Shown here: one piece after another, positions 8,749-17,966 of the stretch
How positions within the stretch are numbered: position 1 is the first letter of the stretch
Layout of the letters: each line of letters begins with the position of its first letter
Assembly: GCA_013792075.1 (NCBI GenBank)
Contig: VMSR01000107.1
Location: 1 to 62,116, forward strand
Reading direction: 5' to 3'
DNA: 62,116 nucleotides
Origin: Desulfobacula sp.
Lineage (GTDB): Bacteria > Desulfobacterota > Desulfobacteria > Desulfobacterales > Desulfobacteraceae
Made by a program: the position numbers and the translations under genes
Notes under the pieces: model-generated
What the model saw: only the letters and a program-made list of their open reading frames with translations
Database searches by the model: none
What the model was told of the DNA's origin: nothing

Positions 8749-9321
8749 TCAACAAAAAATAGTTCTGCCCGTTTCGGACCGCAATCGTCGGGACTCAGAT
8801 TCAATCTTGGCTGCGATGTCAAAAGCCCCTTCTACAGAATCAAGATATGGTTTGAGCGCTGTGTAAAAACCCTTCTCAGCCATGCTCAACCGGTCGATGA
8901 CAACCCGATAATTTTTCCGGTTCCGGTAGGCTGCACAGACCAGAGAGCCAAAATCATCACCCTCTGCTGTGAGCAGGTCCAGATAGTGGTTGGAAAGGGT
9001 TTGTATCCATGAAGCATAGGGTTTCCGGAGAGGTTCTGGAAGATCCGGGATTTGTGGGACGCCTTCCAGGCTTGGTCCGCCCTGTTCTGCCCCATCAAAC
9101 GCTTTGTCCATTGCGGCCCGGCGCACGGTCATCAAATCTTCAACAAATTTAACCCTGTCTTTCTTGAATTTTTTCATGCGATAAATAAAAAAAAGAAAGA
9201 GAATCGGAATGAAAATCATCCAGGTACTGACCTTGGGTTTTTCCAATACGGCAGATCCAATGGTCTCTGATAACATCCGTTCGTGTTGAAGAATAATTTC
9301 TTTTTTTTGAGTCAAATCCAT
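8749..9321 (-). CDS. unknown one-helix membrane protein
   Basis: 190 residues from the ATG at 9321, which has AAGGA eight bases upstream. An alternative start at 9396 overlaps the preceding stop as ATGA but lacks a ribosome-binding site. It has a short polar N-terminus, one hydrophobic helix at about 33-49 ending in RMKKFKKDR (positive-inside rule: C-terminal domain in the cytoplasm), then a helical, charged soluble domain. I recognise no catalytic motif. It lies between another small membrane protein and a radical SAM gene in the YeiH operon. Function unknown. Confidence 0.7.
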   Translation of the reverse strand: MDLTQKKEIILQHERMLSETIGSAVLEKPKVSTWMIFIPILFLFFIYRMKKFKKDRVKFVEDLMTVRRAAMDKAFDGAEQGGPSLEGVPQIPDLPEPLRKPYASWIQTLSNHYLDLLTAEGDDFGSLVCAAYRNRKNYRVVIDRLSMAEKGFYTALKPYLDSVEGAFDIAAKIESESRRLRSETGRTIFC

Positions 9322-9392
9322 CAGATCCGTCCTTGCAGAAGTTAAAAAAGTTTTGGAACCTTGCCGGCGAACCGGATTGTGCCCCTTGAAAA

Positions 9393-9683
9393 TCATGGTT
9401 TGAAACCCGGCAGGTAATCCAGGCGGTCACGAATGATTTCAGAACCTGTTGCCGGCTCCTCAAAGTCGGTGTAATAAACGGCAGTGGCCCTTATGTTGCC
9501 CTCATCAATCACATACGCCATGTGACGGGCTCCGGGGATCAGCTGGGCCAGAGATCCGATTCCAAAAATGAAGGTGAGGATCAGAATGATCCCCATGATC
9601 AGTTTCAGCCAGGGGTTGACCCCGGCCTGGGGAATAAAACCCTTGCAGGCCGGGGAAGTTATATTTGTTTTTTTTGCTGTCAC
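9393..9683 (-). CDS. unknown small one-helix membrane protein
   Basis: 96 residues: a short cytosolic-looking N-terminus, one strong hydrophobic segment (about 25-48) and a roughly 45-residue tail with the pattern DEGNIRATAVYYTDFEEP. It begins three bases after the YeiH stop, so the two are almost certainly co-translated, and it may be an accessory subunit of that transporter. No family recognised. Confidence 0.7.
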   Translation of the reverse strand: MTAKKTNITSPACKGFIPQAGVNPWLKLIMGIILILTFIFGIGSLAQLIPGARHMAYVIDEGNIRATAVYYTDFEEPATGSEIIRDRLDYLPGFKP

Positions 9684-9686
9684 GGT

Positions 9687-11447
9687 TTAGATTCCAGCCG
9701 TCACTTCAGGGAAAACAATATAGAACATGATGTAAGCCACTATCAATGTTAGAATGAGCTGGAACCCCTGGCCGAACACGTATAGGGTAATGGGTTTGCC
9801 TCCCTTGAAGTAGGGGCCGAACTCCTTGAAGTTGGTCTCAAGGCCGATGCAGGTGAAGGCCAAAACAAAGAACCACTCCCGGGCGATGCGGGTGAATCCC
9901 CGTAAAACCCCGTGGTCGATGAGGATGGCACTCATGTCCTTGCCGATGGTCTGGTCAACGATGGAGAAGACGATGGATGCGATAATGAATCCGACAACAA
10001 ACTTGGGGAAGCGGTACCAGATTTCCCACCAGCTTACATGGGTTCCTTCCTTGCAGTCCACCCGGGCACACCAGTAAACAGCCACACAAAAGGCCACGAC
10101 TCCGATCAAAATATTCTGGATCATCTTGATAGTGGCCGCGACGTAAAGGGCCTTTTCGCCATAGAATGCACCGGCTGCTGCCACGGCACCCGTGGAGTCA
10201 ATGGTGGCACCCATCCATGCGCCGGCCAGAATCTCCGGCATTCCGACCAGTTTGGCAAAGGCGGGCTGGGCCACCATGCAGATGGCTGTAAAGACCATGG
10301 AAAGGCCTATGGCAAGTGTGAGTTCCTCCTTCTTGGCCCTGCAGGCAGCAGCTGTGGCAATGGCTGCGGAAACACCGCAGACAGACATATCAGCGGAAAT
10401 GGTGATGTTCAACGTCTTGGAGGGCATTTTGATAATTTTCTGTCCCACCCAATAGGTCAGAATCAGGGTGATGGGCGTGCAGATCCAGGCAAGAAAAATG
10501 CCGGGCTTACCAATGGCGAGAATCTTGCCGAAAAGGATTTCAGCCCCGAGAAGGACCAAACCTGTTTTGATGAAAAACTCTGTGGCCACGGCGGGTTCCA
10601 CCCACTTGGGGGTTCCGATGGTATTGCTGATGAGCAGGCCAAAAACAATTGCCCACAACGGGTAGCCAAACCCCCAGTGTTTCATCAGGGCCTGGGTTTC
10701 TGCCAAATACGCCAGCACGGCAAGAAAGAAAACAAAAATAAATCCTATAAAAAATTTTCCAAAAGACTTGCCCATGATGGCCTTGCCAATACCGAAAAAA
10801 GCCCCCATGATAAGACACAATCCAATGAGATAGGGAAAACGGTTAAATGGTTTGATCGAAGCCTTTGACTTGGCTTTGGAAGTCTTTCCCTTTGCAGTTT
10901 GCCAGGTTTTGATTTCCGTGTCAGCCGCCTCATTCAGAGCTGTATCCTTGTATAAGGCGGCTGCTGCCGCTGCCTGGGAGACTGTTGCCGTGGCAAGGGC
11001 AGCTTCCTCACCAGCCTTGGCCTTGTCAAAGGCTTCTTTGGCAGAAGCACTCTTTTTATCTGCGGCCTCCTGGCTCAGAACCAGTGCATCCAAGGGATTG
11101 TTTTTCCAGTCACTGGGGGCTGCAAGAAAATTGGCAATGGTTTTGGCAAAAGCCTGATCCGTTCCCCGGATGGCCCGCTTGGCCGAAGAGGCATTATACC
11201 ATTCAATGGTTTTGAACGGTGCCTTGGCAGCCTCTTTCTTTAAAACCGAATTGTACTGGGTCAAGTTTTCGTTCATATTGACCGGAGGATTCGGCAAAAA
11301 GATAAGCATGCCCACAATGAGCAGAAAAAACCCCATCCAGATGGCCATCCAGTCTTCCTTGGTATAGAGATCTTTGAAAGATGTCCTGCCAGTCTCGATG
11401 ACAACATAATCAGGTTCTTTTTGTGATTTTACTTTAGCAGCATTCAT
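9687..11447 (-). CDS. YeiH/UPF0324-type membrane transporter (putative sulfate exporter family) with large N-terminal insert
   Basis: 586 residues, far longer than the usual 330-350 of YeiH. The C-terminal part (about 205-586) is the normal polytopic domain with family motifs such as GLVLLGAEILFGKI, SADMSVCGVSAAIATAAA and GAWMGATIDSTGAVAAAG. Ahead of it are a single helix (about 34-51) and a 150-residue hydrophilic, Ala/Lys-rich, probably coiled-coil stretch (54-203). The family is annotated as sulfate exporter, but the evidence is thin and the transported ion is uncertain. A strong GGAAGGAGG precedes the ATG. It heads a minus-strand operon with two small membrane proteins and a radical SAM enzyme. 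Confidence 0.85.
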   Translation of the reverse strand: MNAAKVKSQKEPDYVVIETGRTSFKDLYTKEDWMAIWMGFFLLIVGMLIFLPNPPVNMNENLTQYNSVLKKEAAKAPFKTIEWYNASSAKRAIRGTDQAFAKTIANFLAAPSDWKNNPLDALVLSQEAADKKSASAKEAFDKAKAGEEAALATATVSQAAAAAALYKDTALNEAADTEIKTWQTAKGKTSKAKSKASIKPFNRFPYLIGLCLIMGAFFGIGKAIMGKSFGKFFIGFIFVFFLAVLAYLAETQALMKHWGFGYPLWAIVFGLLISNTIGTPKWVEPAVATEFFIKTGLVLLGAEILFGKILAIGKPGIFLAWICTPITLILTYWVGQKIIKMPSKTLNITISADMSVCGVSAAIATAAACRAKKEELTLAIGLSMVFTAICMVAQPAFAKLVGMPEILAGAWMGATIDSTGAVAAAGAFYGEKALYVAATIKMIQNILIGVVAFCVAVYWCARVDCKEGTHVSWWEIWYRFPKFVVGFIIASIVFSIVDQTIGKDMSAILIDHGVLRGFTRIAREWFFVLAFTCIGLETNFKEFGPYFKGGKPITLYVFGQGFQLILTLIVAYIMFYIVFPEVTAGI

Positions 11448-11853
11448 TTTTTCCTCCTTCCCTGTCAGGTTTTGTATGTGAACATCTAATAAACTTCGAC
11501 CATTGAGGGAAAAAACGCTTCCCTATTCGAACAAAAGGGAGCAATAAATATGCCACGTTCTTAGGAAATTTTCTATTATTAAAAACCCACTAGCATTGCT
11601 TGGAATGACATATAGTTACTATACTTTCCATCAAAAACATAGAAACGCATCTGTCTGGTATTTTCACTGACTTGTGTCATTGTTTTTTACACTTGGGAAA
11701 ACAAACCGATCCTTATTCTGCCTATTTTAGGATTGCTTTATCAAAAAATAGCAAAACAAAAATATACCTTGCCTTATAAAAAATACTCGTGTATTATTCT
11801 AAATTTTCGACCTCTCTATTGCTGGTAATCCCGGCTTTTTTTTAAGGAACCCT
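11448..11853. other. 400-bp AT-rich divergent promoter region
   Basis: It separates the divergent YeiH operon and the DEAD-box helicase gene. A good promoter toward the helicase sits at 11769-11797. No coding frame or RNA gene is evident in the rest; it is AT-rich with several A/T tracts. Confidence 0.5.
11769..11797 (+). promoter_or_regulatory. sigma-70-type promoter for the DEAD-box helicase
   Basis: TTGCCT, 17-bp spacer, TATTAT. Predicted transcription begins about 50 bases before the ATG at 11854. Confidence 0.6.
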
Positions 11854-13662
11854 ATGTCCGAAAACACTTCACCCTTGATCGGGTTTGACGAAATGAACAT
11901 GAGCCCCCTAGTACTGGCTGCGGTACAGGATGCCGGCTATTCCACGCCCACACCCATACAGGCATTAACCATTCCCCACCTGATCCAGGGTAAAGACATG
12001 ATCGGCCAGGCCAGAACCGGTACCGGCAAGACGGCAGCCTTTGCATTGCCCCTGCTGTCCCGGATTGACCTTGAAAACAGACGGCCCCAGGTGCTGGTGC
12101 TGACTCCCACCCGGGAACTTGCCATCCAGGTGGCGGAGTCCTTTAAAACCTATGGGTCAAAGATGAACGGGCTGAATGTATTGTCCGTATACGGCGGCCA
12201 AAGTTACGAGATCCAGCTCAAGCAGCTAAAACGGGGCGTTCATGTGGTCGTGGGAACACCCGGACGGCTCATGGACCACATGCGAAGAAAAACCGTTTCC
12301 TTTGCTGATATTTTCTGTGTGGTGCTGGATGAGGCGGATGAAATGCTTCACATGGGGTTTATTGAGGATGTGGAGTGGATTCTGGACAGAACCCCGGATG
12401 AGTCCCAAACCGCCCTGTTTTCAGCCACCATGCCAAAACCCATCCGGGATATCGCCCAGAAATACCTGACGACACCCAAAGAAATCATGATCAAAACAGA
12501 CACAACAGGTGTGGATACCATCAACCAGAAATACTGGATGGTCAATGGGGCAAAAAAAGCCCAGGCCCTGATCCGGATTCTGGAAGCCGCCACCTATGAC
12601 GGGGTCATCGTGTTCGTCAAAACCAAAACCGCTACCCTTGAGGTGGCAAAAAGCCTTGAGGACAAGGGATTCAAAGTAGAAGCCCTGAACGGGGACATCG
12701 CCCAGAATGCCAGAGAACGGACCATCAGCCGGCTGAAAAGCGGGCATATCGATATCCTGGTGGCAACGGATGTGGCTGCCAGGGGCCTGGATGTGGAACG
12801 GATCTCCCATGTGATCAATTATGACATGCCGCCCAAGGCAGAGCCCTATATCCACAGAATCGGCAGGACCGGCAGGGCTGGCAGGTCAGGGGAAGCCATC
12901 CTGTTCGTGAACAGAAACGAGCGCTGGATGCTCAATGTTCTGGAAAGAGCCACCAAACGCCCTATCGAAGAAATATTACTCCCCTCGGACAAGGACATCA
13001 ATAAAAAACGGGTGGCAGACTTTAAACAGGCCATCACCCAGACCCTTACCTCCCAGGACCTGGGTGTTTTCCAGGAATTGATCGAGGCCTATGCCCTTGA
13101 ACAGGATCTCCCGGTCGCCAATGTGGCTGCCGCCCTTGCGAAGCTGGCCCATGGGGATACACCCTTCCTGCTGGCAGACCGGAAAGAATACAAACAGCCC
13201 CCGTTGAAAACAAAAACAACCCGGCCGGAACGGCAGGTCCGACCCGACCGGGAGGATTTTTCCAGGAAAAAACCCCTGGCTGCCAGAGAAAAACCCCTGG
13301 CTGACAAAAAGCCTGTATTTGTAAAAACAGCCCAGCCAATGGTGGATGCTGTGCCCAAAAAGAAAAAAGCCGTCCCCGTTAAAAAAGCAGCTTTGCCAAG
13401 GGAGATTCCCGGAATGCCCCTGAAAAAAGGGATGGAACGGTATCGCATTGAGGTGGGACACTCCCACGGCGTCCGGGCAGGAGATATTGTGGGGGCCATT
13501 TCAAATGAAGCCGGCCTTGACAGCAAATACATTAAAAGCGTTGATATCAATCAGGATTTTTCTTTTGTGGATCTGCCATCTGATATGCCAAAGGATATTT
13601 TCAAGCTATTACAAAACACCTGGGTTAGATCCCAGCAGATGTCGATTTCAAAACACGCCTGA
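11854..13662 (+). CDS. deaD: DEAD-box ATP-dependent RNA helicase (DeaD/CsdA-like)
   Basis: 602 residues. The motifs are in order: the Q motif before PTPIQ, motif I ARTGTGKT, Ia PTRELAIQ, Ib GTPGRL, II DEAD, III SAT, then in the second RecA domain ATDVAARGLD (V) and HRIGRTGRAGR (VI). A Lys/Pro-rich linker (about 435-525) is followed by a DbpA-type RNA-binding domain (about 527-590, RYRIEVGHSHGVRAGDIVGAI). This architecture is that of DeaD/CsdA, which unwinds RNA during ribosome assembly and mRNA turnover, often in the cold. Monocistronic, with its own promoter and a terminator. Confidence 0.9.
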   Translation: MSENTSPLIGFDEMNMSPLVLAAVQDAGYSTPTPIQALTIPHLIQGKDMIGQARTGTGKTAAFALPLLSRIDLENRRPQVLVLTPTRELAIQVAESFKTYGSKMNGLNVLSVYGGQSYEIQLKQLKRGVHVVVGTPGRLMDHMRRKTVSFADIFCVVLDEADEMLHMGFIEDVEWILDRTPDESQTALFSATMPKPIRDIAQKYLTTPKEIMIKTDTTGVDTINQKYWMVNGAKKAQALIRILEAATYDGVIVFVKTKTATLEVAKSLEDKGFKVEALNGDIAQNARERTISRLKSGHIDILVATDVAARGLDVERISHVINYDMPPKAEPYIHRIGRTGRAGRSGEAILFVNRNERWMLNVLERATKRPIEEILLPSDKDINKKRVADFKQAITQTLTSQDLGVFQELIEAYALEQDLPVANVAAALAKLAHGDTPFLLADRKEYKQPPLKTKTTRPERQVRPDREDFSRKKPLAAREKPLADKKPVFVKTAQPMVDAVPKKKKAVPVKKAALPREIPGMPLKKGMERYRIEVGHSHGVRAGDIVGAISNEAGLDSKYIKSVDINQDFSFVDLPSDMPKDIFKLLQNTWVRSQQMSISKHA

Positions 13663-13670
13663 CCCAAGTC

Positions 13671-13726
13671 ACCCCATGGCCGCCGGCCGAGTATGAGGCG
13701 CGTGGCCAATGGGGTATCGGCTTTTT
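13671..13726 (+). terminator. terminator after deaD
   Basis: An 11-bp stem with one bulged A (ACCCCATGGCC with GGCCAATGGGGT), a 22-nt loop, then CTTTTTATT. It starts 9 nt after the deaD stop. Confidence 0.6.
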
Positions 13727-13755
13727 ATTGAGATAAGGTCTCCATCAACGGTGTT

Positions 13756-14259
13756 TCAAGATATCCCTTTGTCATTCATGCCTGTGATGATGAAGTGTTC
13801 CAATGCTTTTGAGGATTTGGAAGACTTGCCGGCTGGTTTGTCTTTTTTGATATTTCTCACAAGCTGCCGCAGCCGCTGACGGTCCAGCCCCGGAAAGAGC
13901 CCCATAAACGAGTCCATGATAGCCGGATCACCTGTTGATAGTCTTTCCAGCCACATCCGAGCCTCATTGACAAGTTCAGCTTCAACGGAAAGGCCGGTAA
14001 GGGTTTCCAGCAATGCCCGGCGGATGGGTTCCGGATCCACATCCCGCATCAGGGTTCCGATGAACTGCCGCTGCCGTCTGGCTGCAATGTTGGATTTAAT
14101 AGATCCGGCGTCTATCAAGGCATTGTGCAGCGCATCGGGAAGACCCATCCCTTCCAATTGCTGCCTGGACAATTTGATGAGTTCTTCTCCGAGTTCCTGA
14201 AGCGATTCTGCCTCTCTTTTTGCCTGTGATCTGCTCTTGTCTTGATAGTCGTTTTCCAT
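13756..14259 (-). CDS. darP: DarP/YjgA-type ribosome-biogenesis factor (DUF615)
   Basis: 167 residues from the ATG at 14259, chosen because the family begins with a charged SRSQAKREAESLQELGEEL stretch; the longer frame adds a hydrophobic leader unlike the family. It is all-helical and basic, with the LNR..RRQ..IG.LMR pattern (NIAARRQRQFIGTLMRD, about 55-70). DarP promotes late assembly of the 50S peptidyl-transferase centre in E. coli. The family is best known from beta- and gammaproteobacteria. It lies convergent to deaD, another ribosome-assembly gene. Confidence 0.82.
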   Translation of the reverse strand: MENDYQDKSRSQAKREAESLQELGEELIKLSRQQLEGMGLPDALHNALIDAGSIKSNIAARRQRQFIGTLMRDVDPEPIRRALLETLTGLSVEAELVNEARMWLERLSTGDPAIMDSFMGLFPGLDRQRLRQLVRNIKKDKPAGKSSKSSKALEHFIITGMNDKGIS

Positions 14260-14444
14260 GATTTCCGCCGGGAATAAAAAAACCTGAAATGTCAGGCTGT
14301 GAAATAATGGAATATAGGACAGGACCTCCCTTCTTGTCAAGGAAACTTCAGGCATGCCAGGATTGTAATATTAAATCCATTGACAAATTTTTGACCCCTC
14401 AGTATTTCATGTTCAGGAACTTTGGATAACGCAAAGGATACAAA

Positions 14445-15332
14445 ATGGGAAACTACCGGATTGGAATCGATCTTGGGGGCACAAAAATAGAAAGCGTATT
14501 GTTGTCACCCGATGGGACGGAACTGCATCGAAGCCGCATTCCAACACCAAAGGACAAGGTGTATTCTCTGGTTTTAAATGCAACCCATGAACAGATCCTG
14601 GACACAGCAGGCCAAATCCCCGGCGATCACCCCTTTTCTGTGGGCATTGGCATCCCGGGTGCCATGGACCGCAGAACCGGGATCATTCACAAGGCAAATA
14701 CCACCTGCCTCATTGGAAAGCCGTTTCGCCATGACCTGGAACAGCTTCTGGGCCAGAAAATAGCAATGGAAAATGATGCCAATTGTTTTACGTATATTGA
14801 GGCCCTGAAGGGGGCGGGAAAAGGATATGGGACCCTGCTGGGAATCATCATGGGCACCGGCTGCGGCGGCGGGATCTGCATCAACAACACCCTATGGAAA
14901 GGGCTGCATGGAATGGCAGGAGAGTGGGGACATTTTGCCATAGATCCCCTTGGCAGAAAATGCTATTGCGGAAACCGGGGATGTGTGGAGACAAAAATCA
15001 GCGGATCAGGGGTGGAAGCTTCTTTTCATGAGGCCTTTGGCAGGCCCATGAAAATGAAGGAGATTGTCATGGGATTCAGGAGCCAGGACCCCCACTGCAG
15101 CCGGATATTCCTGCAATTTCTGGAGGATTTCGGAAGGGTGGTGGGCGGTCTTGTGTCCATGTTTGATCCGGATGCCGTTGTCCTCGGGGGAGGACTGTCA
15201 AATATTGATGAGCTTTACGATATCGGCGCCGATCGCGTATCCGGCTATGCCTTTCATAAGGGCACGGCCACACCTGTTTTAAAAAACATGCTGGGGGATT
15301 CTGCCGGTGTACTGGGTGCGGCATGGCTCTAA
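14445..15332 (+). CDS. ROK-family sugar kinase (fructokinase/glucokinase-like)
   Basis: 295 residues. N-terminal ATP-binding DLGGTK is at 6-11, catalytic END near 107-109 (MENDANCF), GTGCGGGI near 140-147, and the ROK zinc motif CYCGNRGCVE (about 179-188) is intact. The enzyme phosphorylates a hexose; similarity in length and motifs to Mak-type fructokinases suggests fructose or glucose, but specificity is not readable. No transporter or sugar gene lies nearby. Divergent from darP, convergent with the hybrid kinase. Confidence 0.87.
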   Translation: MGNYRIGIDLGGTKIESVLLSPDGTELHRSRIPTPKDKVYSLVLNATHEQILDTAGQIPGDHPFSVGIGIPGAMDRRTGIIHKANTTCLIGKPFRHDLEQLLGQKIAMENDANCFTYIEALKGAGKGYGTLLGIIMGTGCGGGICINNTLWKGLHGMAGEWGHFAIDPLGRKCYCGNRGCVETKISGSGVEASFHEAFGRPMKMKEIVMGFRSQDPHCSRIFLQFLEDFGRVVGGLVSMFDPDAVVLGGGLSNIDELYDIGADRVSGYAFHKGTATPVLKNMLGDSAGVLGAAWL

Positions 15333-15354
15333 CGCCCTGGCGGATCTCGCCCTT

Positions 15355-17814
15355 TTATTTTTCCAAAGCTTTCTTCACGGCAAACCCCAGGGTTTCAAAT
15401 GTATATGGTTTTTTGATATAATCCCCGGCACCCAGTTTGCGGGCGGCTTTCACACGGGATGTCTCTGAAAAACCGCTGGTAATAAGCGCCTTTTGCCCTG
15501 GATGGTAGGTGAGGATTTGTCTGTATGTTTCGCACCCGTCAATCCCCGGATCCATTATCATGTCGAGAATCAAAAGATCTGCAGACCCTGTTTTCATATA
15601 TTCAACTGCTTTTTCACCGCTTTCCACTGCCGTGACACAATACCCAAGTTTCCCTAAAATTTCAGATACAATATGCCGTTGCCCCGCCACATCATCCACC
15701 ACCAGTACAGACTCTTGGTTTCCCTGGTACGCTTCAGGGGGCAAGGCGATTTTGGGATCACAGAGTTCTCGCTGGGTTGTTGGAAAACAGAGGGTAAAAA
15801 CAGTGCCTTTATGGGGAATGCTGTGGACATCAATTTCCCCGCCATGATCCTTTACCGTACCCCAAACCACTGCCATGCCCAAACCGGTCCCGCTTTTTCC
15901 CATGACTTTTTTTGTATAAAACGGTTCATAGATCCGCTTTATATCATGGGATTCAATACCGGTTCCTGTATCTGAAATTTTCAGAACGGCAGATGTCTCT
16001 TCTTTTTTATCCCCAACGTTACTAGGGCATTGATTCTCCGTGGAGATGAGAATATTCCCGCCATCGGGCATTGCTTCTGCTGCATTGTTGATAAGGTTCA
16101 TGATCGTCTTGAACAAATGGACCGGGGACCCCAGAATATTGAGCAGGCCCGGGTCAAGTTGGGTTGTGAAACCGACATTGGGGTGAAATTTTTTCAGTCG
16201 TTTACATTCCGGAGAGTCCAGATAGGTTTTAACAATGGTATTTAAATTTGTGACATCCTTGATAATAAGCCCCCGCCTTGCCATGGTCAGCAAATCCTGT
16301 ACAATTGCAGCGGCTTTCTCTCCGGATTCCCGAATCTGGATAATCGGGTCCCTCAACGGGCTGTTCTCGGGAAGATCCATCAAAAGCAAATCAGGATAAG
16401 CGACCTGGGCACTCAACACATTGTTCAAATCATGGGCAACCCCCCCGGCCAGGGTACCGATGGCTTCCATTTTCTGTGCCTGTTGGAGTCTTCCCTCCAT
16501 CTTTTTTCTTTCACTGACCTCTTTTCGAAAGGCGGTATTGGTTTTTACCAAAAGATGTTTCTGCATTTCAACCCTGTCCAGTGCCCGTGAAAACCTGAAG
16601 GACAGAACCGAGGCCTGGGAAAAAATAAAGATGAAGATACCGATGGGAAGAAAAAAGCCGGTTTCAAGGATCTCATTGGCCTGAAGAATATCATAAATCA
16701 CGGACAAAAATAAAAACATAAACCCAATAGAAAGAGCGGTTATGCCGTCCCGCCTTTTTTTGTGCGCCTTATACAGAATAAAGATAAGGTAGGTGCAGGA
16801 CAGAAGCGTAAACGCCTGGTATGACAAAAGGGTATGGGTAAAAAACCGGGCGGGAAGCAGGATGACGCTTGAAGAAAAAACAAGGGCAAAGACCTGGACA
16901 GCCTGTAAACTCTTTTTGGGAAATTCCCTGGGAAAAAGCAAAAACATAAACATGCCGAACAAGGGCACCGCCAGGTAAAAGGTCACATATTCCAGTTTCA
17001 ACAGCAGGCCCCAGCTTATCTTTGGCAACAGGGTGTGCAGGTATCGTTCATTGACAACAAGGGATCTTAGGGTGATCACACAGCAGAAAAGGCCGAAATA
17101 CAAGGCGGGTTTAAACTTCTGACTGATGATGAACAAACCGAGATGGTAAAGCCCCATGATGAAAATACTGCCGATTAAAAAGGTATTTAAAAAAAAGGAC
17201 CGGGTCTGTTTTTCCTGAATCTGATCTATGCTGCCCAAATTAATCACAGACCAGGGGCCGCCTTTCCGATGGTGAAAATTGGATATGTGCAGCACCAGTT
17301 TTACCGGATTTTCCGAAAGGGGAAATTGGACGGTGGCGGGCTTAAATTCAGGAATCATGGTGTCCCGGGTTTTTCCGACAACGCCGTTTGAACTGATTTT
17401 TCTGCCGTCGGCATATAGGGTATAGGCCGAGGCCATATCCTTGATCTCAAGCGACAATTGCCCCTGGGGCCCATTATGAAAAATGGTGAGGGCAAAACTG
17501 GCATACCCCTCGGAGGGGTAGCGGCCTCCACTGACTTTCTGGTTGTTCCAGACCCCGGGAAAATCATAATATCCAGTGGGTTTCGGGGGGCTTTCCGAAT
17601 GAAGGGGTTGGGGGTTCAACAGAGACTGCCAGAAAAATTCCCATTGGCCATTTAAAGCGACAATGCCGTCTTTTTCAAAATTCCAGTTTCGAAGGTCCAG
17701 GATGCCTTTTTCGGCAAAAGGGCTTGATTTTTTCGTTCCAGGGCCCGCACAGCCTGAAAACAGAGCCATGCAAAACAGGAGGATCACTAGAATTTTCATT
17801 CGTGTATAAATCAT
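15355..17814 (-). CDS. lipoprotein-like 7TMR-DISM hybrid sensor histidine kinase
   Basis: 819 residues. The N-terminus is a lipoprotein-like signal with lipobox FSGCAG (Cys about 22); a second in-frame ATG five codons later is equally possible. An extracytoplasmic beta-rich sensory region follows (about 35-190, 7TMR-DISMED2-like, jelly-roll), then seven hydrophobic segments (about 208-410), a short coiled coil, a HisKA box with phospho-acceptor His (AGGVAHDLNN), HATPase motifs (NAAEAM, DTGTGI, GTGLGMAVV) and a C-terminal receiver with the phospho-Asp in LLILDMIMDPG. Such kinases often sense carbohydrates or small periplasmic ligands. No HPt or separate output regulator lies in the window. Promoter at 17878-17906. 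Confidence 0.87.
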   Translation of the reverse strand: MIYTRMKILVILLFCMALFSGCAGPGTKKSSPFAEKGILDLRNWNFEKDGIVALNGQWEFFWQSLLNPQPLHSESPPKPTGYYDFPGVWNNQKVSGGRYPSEGYASFALTIFHNGPQGQLSLEIKDMASAYTLYADGRKISSNGVVGKTRDTMIPEFKPATVQFPLSENPVKLVLHISNFHHRKGGPWSVINLGSIDQIQEKQTRSFFLNTFLIGSIFIMGLYHLGLFIISQKFKPALYFGLFCCVITLRSLVVNERYLHTLLPKISWGLLLKLEYVTFYLAVPLFGMFMFLLFPREFPKKSLQAVQVFALVFSSSVILLPARFFTHTLLSYQAFTLLSCTYLIFILYKAHKKRRDGITALSIGFMFLFLSVIYDILQANEILETGFFLPIGIFIFIFSQASVLSFRFSRALDRVEMQKHLLVKTNTAFRKEVSERKKMEGRLQQAQKMEAIGTLAGGVAHDLNNVLSAQVAYPDLLLMDLPENSPLRDPIIQIRESGEKAAAIVQDLLTMARRGLIIKDVTNLNTIVKTYLDSPECKRLKKFHPNVGFTTQLDPGLLNILGSPVHLFKTIMNLINNAAEAMPDGGNILISTENQCPSNVGDKKEETSAVLKISDTGTGIESHDIKRIYEPFYTKKVMGKSGTGLGMAVVWGTVKDHGGEIDVHSIPHKGTVFTLCFPTTQRELCDPKIALPPEAYQGNQESVLVVDDVAGQRHIVSEILGKLGYCVTAVESGEKAVEYMKTGSADLLILDMIMDPGIDGCETYRQILTYHPGQKALITSGFSETSRVKAARKLGAGDYIKKPYTFETLGFAVKKALEK

Positions 17815-17877
17815 TCAGTCCCGGGATAAGGGTATAAAACGCGTCTCACACTGCTATCGTTCCAAAATTTAAAAACA

Positions 17878-17906
17878 AGAATATAAGTATCGACAGTCAA
17901 TGTCAA
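17878..17906 (-). promoter_or_regulatory. sigma-70-type promoter for the 7TMR-DISM kinase
   Basis: Read on the minus strand: TTGACA, 17-bp spacer, TATTCT; about 60 bases before the kinase start. The -35 box is a perfect consensus. Confidence 0.65.
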
Positions 17907-17966
17907 ATTTTTCCATGGACTATAGAAATATCACCCGGGTATGGTCGAAATAGACCTATCCTGCAG

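Noticed and set aside
9912-10868. 318-codon open frame on the plus strand
   Set aside because: Antisense shadow of the YeiH gene, rich in Gly/His/Asp as expected from reverse-complemented membrane codons.
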